From the IMG/VR virus record IMGVR_UViG_3300009604_000056, positions 1-28,386 of that record: 28,386 bases of DNA; one strand, 5' to 3'. A model generated the notes under the pieces. It did not search any database and was not told where the DNA came from. It saw nothing but the letters and a program-made list of their open reading frames with translations. Made by a program: the position numbers and the translations under genes. This stretch comes from a virus. Positions 23,854 to 28,386 of this stretch are shown one piece after another. Numbering within the stretch: position 1 is the first letter of the stretch; each line of letters opens with the position of its first letter.

Positions 23854-24027
23854 TTATGCTGCCAGGAACCATGAAACTGCCTCGTCATCATTACGAAGTG
23901 GCTCCGATGTGTATGTGTTGTTCAGGGCAAAAATCAATTGCTCCAGTGTCTGTACCAGTTGCGCCATCTGTGACTGGTCATATTCCTCCCTTGCCTGTGG
24001 CAGCATGGGTACCGTTATCTTTGACAT
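23854..24027 (-). CDS. 57-residue small virion-module protein
   Basis: Starts MSKITVPMLPQAREEYDQSQ, with a helical middle (MAQLVQTLEQLIFALN) and an acidic end (RNDDEAVSWFLAA). Fits exactly: ATG one base after the 626-residue gene's TAA with GAGAGGAGG upstream, and its TAA is immediately followed by the ATG of the 127-residue gene. Too short for many gene callers, but spacing, ribosome binding site and amino acid composition support it. Confidence 0.8.
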   Translation of the reverse strand: MSKITVPMLPQAREEYDQSQMAQLVQTLEQLIFALNNTYTSEPLRNDDEAVSWFLAA

Positions 24028-24028
24028 G

Positions 24029-25909
24029 TTATCCTCCTCTCAGTCCGTCCGGTTTCCCGTCAAATCGCAGTGTTCCGTATCTCCAGTCCTCGTCAACGGC
24101 GTCGCTTTCAACGCGAAGTGCCAGTTGCCGTCCTCGTATGCGTGTGTCCTGTTTTGTTACACTTGTCGTGATTGCATAGGGCCCGTGGCTTGTCTGTGAT
24201 GATGCCGGATAGGGACGTGACTTGACTGTCAAATCAACCGTTCCTGTCTGGTTCTTAAAGTCGGGAATGAAACGGGAGATGGATAGAAACTGGTCGCCGT
24301 CAGCAATGTCAATGTCACCTGATTCAATGTAGGCAGTCATCGCCGACCCTGCGGCATTGACTCCTTTCTCCTGCGCGTAGACAAAAGTTCTTCCAACCTT
24401 GTTACCGTAGATGGTAGAGATGGTTGAAGTTGAATCATCGGAATCAAATTCCGTTGCGTACGGATTGGCGTAAACTCCACGATCAGCCCAAGTGCTTCGT
24501 GACAGTGATCCTGTATGCCAAAGGTTCTCCGCGTAGTTATAAGTTACGTGTCGATTTATTTGCAGTGACCCACTGGCGGCGTAGAACCATATAATCTCGT
24601 TAAAGTCAGAATTGGTAGCGCAATAAATATCCCCCACCGCGTTAGGGTTAATGTCATCGAAGACATAATCCTGCACCGTGCACGGAATCTTTTTCACAGC
24701 ACCATCAAACATAAAGAAGGAGTCGTGACCCATCCAGTAGGATATGCCGCTGACATCAATGGCCGTATTAATTCCAACCGCTCCGCAGTTATCACCCAGT
24801 TGCTTGAATCCAAAAGTGAAAGGCGGTCCAATGAACTGCATCTGGTAAAGTGACGTATCCGTCCAGATAAGTATTGCGCCCCTGCTTCTTACGGCTGCGT
24901 TAATTTCGTTTCCTGCGGTAAGTCGTTGCGATCCTGCCGTGTTGGTTGCTGTCGGTGTCCACGTGTTAACTTCTTCCTGATCCGACCAGCGTATGAACAT
25001 GTTGTCCTGCGTGGTTGTTGTCGCAATGGTTGTTTCCGTTCCAAAGCAAATTACGTGCCGGTCATCACCGGATACCATCATGAACCTACTCTTGGTTGGT
25101 CCTGATGATACGCTTGTTGTTGCCGCCACATTGCTTGAAAGTCCAGCGGAAGTGTCCCAGTAATAAATTCCTCCGTCAAATTTCTGTATTAGGACATCCT
25201 CTCCCCAGTTGTCCAGTGACCATTTTTCTGATTTTAATTTTACCGCCTGTGCACCTGTCAATCCTTCACGGGTATTGTTCCATGTTCCCTTGTCCGAGTC
25301 GCCCGTTGAATCCCACACACTGGCACCCCATCCATATCCATAAATGGACACAGCCGGTCCTGAATTAATTTCATATGTCGCCGTTGCCGTTGCGCCCGTT
25401 GTTGTTGATGACGCCGCAGCCGGTGACACTATTGTATAGGTATTGGCATCAACCGCTGTCTGTATTTCAAACTCGTTCTGGAGATTTGCCTGCGTGATTC
25501 CGCCGATGTCCCCGCTGACGCTTGATATGGTGACATGGTCGCCAATCAAGCAACCGTGGTCTGCGTCCGTTACGGTAACTGTCGTTGATGCGTTTGTTGT
25601 TCCAAATTCTGTTATACTTCCTGTTCCGCGCGTTGGCGTGATATCTCCGTAGCTTCCTTCCGAATAGGCGTAAAGTTTCTTGTTGGTGCCGTACATGGCG
25701 TAGTTAACCCCGTTTAGGTCCGACCATGTAAGAATGGCACGCGTTGACCCTAGAAGGGCGTCACTCGTTACCTTTGACCAGCCACCAATTTTTTCCGGCT
25801 GTCCATAGCGAAAGCGGACATTGTCAGCATCCACCCATCTTCCTTCAGCGCCGTATTCGGTATTTTGCTTGTCAATACCAGGCGCTATTTGCAGTTTTGT
25901 TAACGGCAT
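24029..25909 (-). CDS. Tail/neck stabilisation protein (P22 gp10-like), beta-propeller type
   Basis: 626 residues, rich in beta strands and Trp/Tyr repeats (e.g. WSDLNGVNYAMYGTNKKLY, FDGGIYYWDTSAG). The N-terminal PLTKLQIAPGIDKQNTEYG and GRWVDADNVRFRYGQPEKIGG are characteristic of a marine-phage tail protein related to packaged-DNA stabilisation/tail-nozzle proteins (P22 gp10, T7 gp12-like). An insert at about 100-165 (DADHGCLIGDHVTISSVSG ... VDANTYTI) looks like the small beta-barrel FCCH-type domain found in other phage proteins. The C-terminus (RGRQLALRVESDAVDEDWR) closes the family pattern. It likely builds the tail tube tip; assignment is by pattern only. Confidence 0.78.
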   Translation of the reverse strand: MPLTKLQIAPGIDKQNTEYGAEGRWVDADNVRFRYGQPEKIGGWSKVTSDALLGSTRAILTWSDLNGVNYAMYGTNKKLYAYSEGSYGDITPTRGTGSITEFGTTNASTTVTVTDADHGCLIGDHVTISSVSGDIGGITQANLQNEFEIQTAVDANTYTIVSPAAASSTTTGATATATYEINSGPAVSIYGYGWGASVWDSTGDSDKGTWNNTREGLTGAQAVKLKSEKWSLDNWGEDVLIQKFDGGIYYWDTSAGLSSNVAATTSVSSGPTKSRFMMVSGDDRHVICFGTETTIATTTTQDNMFIRWSDQEEVNTWTPTATNTAGSQRLTAGNEINAAVRSRGAILIWTDTSLYQMQFIGPPFTFGFKQLGDNCGAVGINTAIDVSGISYWMGHDSFFMFDGAVKKIPCTVQDYVFDDINPNAVGDIYCATNSDFNEIIWFYAASGSLQINRHVTYNYAENLWHTGSLSRSTWADRGVYANPYATEFDSDDSTSTISTIYGNKVGRTFVYAQEKGVNAAGSAMTAYIESGDIDIADGDQFLSISRFIPDFKNQTGTVDLTVKSRPYPASSQTSHGPYAITTSVTKQDTRIRGRQLALRVESDAVDEDWRYGTLRFDGKPDGLRGG

Positions 25910-25917
25910 ATAAGCTC

Positions 25918-26919
25918 CTAATTAGTCGCGTAGTAAGGTATCCAAAAATCTGTTCCATTGATGTTAACACGAATGTGCCCTGTCAATGATCCCACGCTTG
26001 TGTCCGTTGTTAGGCTTTTTGTTTGATCCGAGGCAGTTGTTCCATCAAACTTGATAAATTCCTGATCTTGATCATCTTGATCTAATTCTAAACACGCAAC
26101 AGCTCCTGTTGAACTGTTTTGATTAACTTCCAGTTTTGCTCCTGGTGCACCCGATGTTCCAATTCCTATGCGGTCATTACCTGCATCAGAAATAAAGTTA
26201 TAGGCATCATCATCACTTTCAATTCGAAAATCAAGATCTGCTCCTGTATCATTAAAGGTAAATGTTCCACCGTCAAGATCAATCGTGCCTGTTGCCTTGA
26301 TCCCACCTACAACATGAAGTTCAGTTGAAGGTGACGCTGTTTTTATTCCAACACGATCATTGCCGGCATCAAGATAAATTAAGTTAGCATCACCGCTTCC
26401 CTCAAATCTGGCGTCTAAATCCGCTCCAGCTTCATTGTAAATAAAAGTTCCACCATTGAGGCTGACATTTCCTGCCACGGTCAGTGTTCCGTTTGCCGAT
26501 ATGTTTCCACAGTCAGCCAACACGTCAAACATGGTTGAGCCGTCAGTGTATAATAAGTGTTTTGAACTTGCCACAAGGGAAGCCGCTGTTCCGCTTGCCG
26601 GCTTGAATCCCAGCGTGTAGGTACCCATGGTTGCCGCATTGTCAACAATGAACCAGTTCTCCTGTGCCTCACACTGCATGGTTGTGTTTCCAGTGAGTGT
26701 TCCAGTAAGCTTTACAATTGCGTTGTCCTGCTCCAAGCCAGTTGATCCGTCCTCAAAGGTTAAGGCATCCGATGTGCTCGCAATGGCAACTGATACATAT
26801 CCCTTGATTGCCGCTTCCAGCTTTTGCAGGTTGTTGTTTGTTATTGTTCCCCAGGTTCCCGAGTTCTCCCCGGTTGTCTGAAGCTCAAGATTGAGTCTGC
26901 TTGAATATGTCGAAGCCAT
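25918..26919 (-). CDS. Tail fibre-like protein with two beta repeats
   Basis: 333 residues. The N-terminus MASTYSSRLNLELQTTGEN plus SGTWGTITNNNLQKLE is a known phage tail-fibre start that likely attaches to the virion. Central residues 156-265 hold two degenerate repeats, each with GGTF-x-(Y/F)N, GADLD and DAGNDR(V/I)GI. The C-terminus (SLTGHIRVNINGTDFWIPY) is a common final strand-turn motif in marine phage fibres. It probably binds host surface polysaccharide or protein. No chaperone domain visible. Confidence 0.87.
   Translation of the reverse strand: MASTYSSRLNLELQTTGENSGTWGTITNNNLQKLEAAIKGYVSVAIASTSDALTFEDGSTGLEQDNAIVKLTGTLTGNTTMQCEAQENWFIVDNAATMGTYTLGFKPASGTAASLVASSKHLLYTDGSTMFDVLADCGNISANGTLTVAGNVSLNGGTFIYNEAGADLDARFEGSGDANLIYLDAGNDRVGIKTASPSTELHVVGGIKATGTIDLDGGTFTFNDTGADLDFRIESDDDAYNFISDAGNDRIGIGTSGAPGAKLEVNQNSSTGAVACLELDQDDQDQEFIKFDGTTASDQTKSLTTDTSVGSLTGHIRVNINGTDFWIPYYATN
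26125..26454 (-). repeat. Two tandem ~61-residue protein repeats in tail fibre
   Basis: Codes for residues 156-265 of the fibre protein. Shared residues include GGTF, N-x2-GADLD, DAGNDR and GI followed by a Leu/Val-ending strand (ELHV, KLEV). Repeats are similar in protein, less so in DNA. They may form a beta-helix shaft. Confidence 0.7.
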
Positions 26920-26929
26920 TTATTCCTCC

Positions 26930-27397
26930 TTATGCCACGTCATCTATTAAGGCCGCCACGATCAGGTTTGCCGTTGCATCCCCCGCGTCACCAATGTCCG
27001 ATGATATGGCGTGCAAGTTACCAACTGTCGTGTTGGGCAACCGTCCGAACCATGATTGTTCTGGTCCAATAAATACACCGTCAGCCAAATTATAGGCCGC
27101 CACTCCTCCGTCAAAGCATACCACAACTCCGTCCGAAGTGCTAGTATTCTTAATGAACAGGAACTTTACCTTGTCACTTGTCGTGATCGCCGTTGGCGCC
27201 GTATCATCATCAACAGCTGTGTAATCTAAAAAACTTCCTGCAATCAAGTCCGTGCTTGTTGTTGTACACGCCGTCAGCTTGTAATACCACTTGTCATTTG
27301 CGTCATCAGGAGTCACCGTCATGGATCCACTGATGGTTTTTGAAATTTCGTCCGGCAGTATCGTTGCGCTTATTGTTATACTGGCATCATCAGCCAT
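26930..27397 (-). CDS. Small beta-rich tail-associated protein
   Basis: 155 residues, Thr/Asp-rich beta sandwich in style: MADDASITISATILPDEIS, then KWYYKLTACTTTSTDL, SDKVKFLFIKNTSTSDGVVV, and a hydrophobic end (NLIVAALIDDVA). No identified family. AGGAG upstream of the ATG, overlapping the stop region of the first gene. Placed between fibre and the first late gene, so a tail or adsorption accessory is likely; not shown. Confidence 0.78.
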   Translation of the reverse strand: MADDASITISATILPDEISKTISGSMTVTPDDANDKWYYKLTACTTTSTDLIAGSFLDYTAVDDDTAPTAITTSDKVKFLFIKNTSTSDGVVVCFDGGVAAYNLADGVFIGPEQSWFGRLPNTTVGNLHAISSDIGDAGDATANLIVAALIDDVA

Positions 27398-27406
27398 ACT
27401 TGTCTC

Positions 27407-27730
27407 CTAATTTGTGGACCCCGGATCTACCGAAGACCATGTTGATGTTTCACTGTCGTCCACTTCATTCCAAGCTGCAAAATCCAAACTTCCCAGGTCA
27501 AATTCAATTAAACCGGAAAATTCCCCACCAAATGCGTCTTCATCGCCAAGACTGAATGTTATAGATAAATCATCGCCAGTGGGTTCTACAACCGCCGTTC
27601 CTGTAGCCGTTTCCGATCCCGTGCTGAATGTCATACCAAATCCCGTTTCCGCGAACTCGATGTTGTGCACCGCGTCCAGCCTTGCGTCCTGGAATGCCTG
27701 TTCTGAAAAAGTCGTATGTCCTAATAGCAC
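27407..27730 (-). CDS. First late-operon gene, beta-rich unknown protein, GTG start
   Basis: 107 residues beginning at a GTG (27730) that follows GGAG by five bases. The product starts MLLGHTTFSEQAFQDARLD, then has Thr/Gly/Asp-rich strands (TGDDLSITFSLGDEDAFG) and an acidic Trp-containing end (WNEVDDSETSTWSSVD). The LG-x-TF-(S/A)-E-x-x-F start is a frequent feature of small marine-phage tail-region proteins. Unknown function, probable virion component. Confidence 0.75.
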   Translation of the reverse strand: MLLGHTTFSEQAFQDARLDAVHNIEFAETGFGMTFSTGSETATGTAVVEPTGDDLSITFSLGDEDAFGGEFSGLIEFDLGSLDFAAWNEVDDSETSTWSSVDPGSTN

Positions 27731-27746
27731 AATATCTCCAAATAAA

Positions 27747-27775
27747 TTGACACTTTACCATATTTATGATAAATA
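27747..27775 (+). promoter_or_regulatory. Rightward promoter candidate, second divergent region
   Basis: Perfect -35 TTGACA (27747-27752), 17-base spacer, weak -10 TAAATA (27770-27775) with TG one base before it. It would drive the small plus-strand genes from 27788. The weak -10 limits confidence. Confidence 0.45.
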
Positions 27776-27779
27776 TCAA
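27752..27779 (-). promoter_or_regulatory. Leftward late-operon promoter candidate
   Basis: On the minus strand: TTGATA (27779-27774), 16-base spacer, TAAAGT (27757-27752) with an extended TG before the -10. It reads into the late operon, 22 bases before the GTG at 27730. It interlocks with the rightward candidate like the pair at 9251-9288. Late phage promoters may use another polymerase, so this is tentative. Confidence 0.4.
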
Positions 27780-27787
27780 GAAATTTC

Positions 27788-27895
27788 ATGGATCTGACAG
27801 AAACTGAGAAAGCAGTAATTTACCATGCCATAAAACAGAATGAAAGGAAAAAGAGTGAAAAATTATTTAAAAACCCTTTCATATTCACCTTCTAA
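27788..27895 (+). CDS. Possible 35-residue small protein
   Basis: ATG-started frame directly after the rightward promoter candidate: MDLTETEKAVIYHAIKQNER and a basic end KLFKNPFIFTF. It overlaps the next frame by 56 bases if that gene begins at 27840. No good Shine-Dalgarno is seen, only an A-rich leader. Could be a real small gene, a leader peptide or an upstream part of the next gene shifted by one frame. Confidence 0.4.
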   Translation: MDLTETEKAVIYHAIKQNERKKSEKLFKNPFIFTF

Positions 27896-28172
27896 TTACA
27901 TAAATGTGGGAATTCATTACGGAAAGGAAAAAGCCATCTGTATTGAGTCTAAATCTTCAGCGTTTATTTCAGAAGGAAAAATAGATGTTTTTTGCGAACA
28001 ACCACATCAAAAAACCCTCCACTACAAAATAAATGTCAAGGAACCAACCGAGCTAAAAAATGAAACTTTAGGCAAAGTATTCGTTAAACTAGATGAATGT
28101 GTTTTAATGCCCAACAGGCCAGGTGATCATACCCTTCACATCAAAAATGGCGTATTAGAAAATTTTAATTAA
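27840..28172 (+). CDS. Unknown small protein, uncertain start
   Basis: 110 residues from ATG 27840; the convincing part begins near NVGIHYGKEKAICIES (about residue 22) and continues through beta-rich sequence (EGKIDVFCEQP, KTLHYKINVKE, LGKVFVKLDE) to DHTLHIKNGVLENFN. The first 20 residues overlap the 35-residue frame and lack a ribosome binding site, so a GTG at 27905 may be the true start. Family unknown. Its stop is directly followed by the oxygenase ATG. Confidence 0.6.
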   Translation: MKGKRVKNYLKTLSYSPSNYINVGIHYGKEKAICIESKSSAFISEGKIDVFCEQPHQKTLHYKINVKEPTELKNETLGKVFVKLDECVLMPNRPGDHTLHIKNGVLENFN

Positions 28173-28386
28173 ATGAATTTAATAGATTTTTATTATTATT
28201 TTAAAGAACGAATTCCTGAAAAAATATGTAATGATATCATAAATGAATGTGTAAAAAATAAACTATTTAAGGGATCAGTTAATAATAATAAAGAAGAAGA
28301 TATTAAAAATAATAAGTCAGATCTAGATGAAAAAGCAAGGGAATCTAAAGTTTGTTTTATTTCCCATACATGGATTTATGATATAC
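28173..28386 (+). CDS. Probable 2-oxoglutarate/Fe(II) dioxygenase, 3' truncated
   Basis: 71 residues are visible before the window ends. MNLIDFYYYFKERIPEKICN is a typical start of phage prolyl-4-hydroxylase-like proteins (helix with KxIPxxxCdxII), followed by an Asn/Lys/Asp-rich stretch and KARESKVCFISHTWIYDI, which resembles the RxSkvxWl strand before the iron-binding domain. The H-x-D...H iron ligands are off the window. Follows the previous stop without a gap; AT-rich. Substrate unknown. Confidence 0.6.
   Translation, partial: MNLIDFYYYFKERIPEKICNDIINECVKNKLFKGSVNNNKEEDIKNNKSDLDEKARESKVCFISHTWIYDI

Noticed and set aside
23799-24199. Plus-strand frames of about 120 residues
   Set aside because: They lie opposite the 57- and 127-residue genes, which have clear ribosome binding sites and exact junctions.
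26125-26454. Fibre repeats as a diversity-generating target
   Set aside because: No template repeat or reverse transcriptase gene is present and substitutions are not concentrated at adenines.
1-28386. CRISPR array, tRNA genes, insertion sequences, integrase/att sites, reverse transcriptase or diversity-generating repeats
   Set aside because: Looked for on both strands; no direct-repeat array, cloverleaf, transposase, integrase or RT motif was found.

Overview
This window looks like part of the genome of a tailed bacteriophage, probably podovirus-like. Genes are packed end to end: no gap exceeds about 75 bases, so there is no gene-free stretch over 300 bases to describe. The set combines a phage replication module (family A polymerase, archaeo-eukaryotic-type primase, UvrD-like helicase, SSB-like protein, endonuclease VII) with a long virion and lysis module. 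No integrase, repressor, ribosomal, tRNA or housekeeping gene is visible. The moderately AT-rich composition, the small Hsp20, the PAPS-reductase-like protein and the Gly-rich virion proteins resemble phages of marine bacteria known mainly from metagenomes. Host and lineage are inference; SAR11- or SAR116-type alphaproteobacteria are a reasonable guess but nothing here proves it.

Layout. (1) 1-9239, minus strand: an early/replication operon read leftwards from 9239. In transcription order it holds two small unknown proteins, an SSB-like protein, primase, SF1 helicase, a DUF6378-type protein, DNA polymerase, endonuclease VII, a GH73-type glucosaminidase, a PP-loop PAPS-reductase-like protein, a 37-residue very basic protein, a 62-residue coiled-coil protein and a gene cut by the left edge. 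(2) 9240-9309: a divergent control region with two interlocking sigma70-like promoters facing each other. (3) 9310-11221, plus strand: a two-gene operon, a small protein distantly like T4 endonuclease V followed by a SNF2-type helicase. (4) 11208-27730, minus strand: a late operon read leftwards from 27730. It runs through tail/adsorption proteins, small virion proteins, a GNAT acetyltransferase embedded among Gly-rich structural proteins, two very large probable ejection proteins, a holin-like protein, T4-type lysozyme, two unknown proteins, a PD-(D/E)XK exonuclease and Hsp20. (5) 27731-27787: a second divergent control region. (6) 27788-28386, plus strand: small AT-rich genes ending in a truncated probable 2-oxoglutarate/Fe(II) dioxygenase.

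How it may work together. The primase, SF1 helicase, SSB-like protein and Leu-type PolA would form a replisome without a visible DnaB-type helicase. Endonuclease VII, the exonuclease and the SNF2 helicase would handle branched, broken or damaged DNA. The late operon builds the tail and ejection machinery and lyses the cell with holin and GH24 lysozyme. Terminase, portal and major capsid genes are not in the window. Many late-operon junctions are TAATG stop/start overlaps, suggesting coupled translation.

Most interesting leads: short Gly/hydrophobic peptide motifs repeated across different virion proteins, including near-identical C-terminal tails on three proteins; the interlocked divergent promoters; the tiny basic protein at 297-410; and the endonuclease V-like/SNF2 pair.
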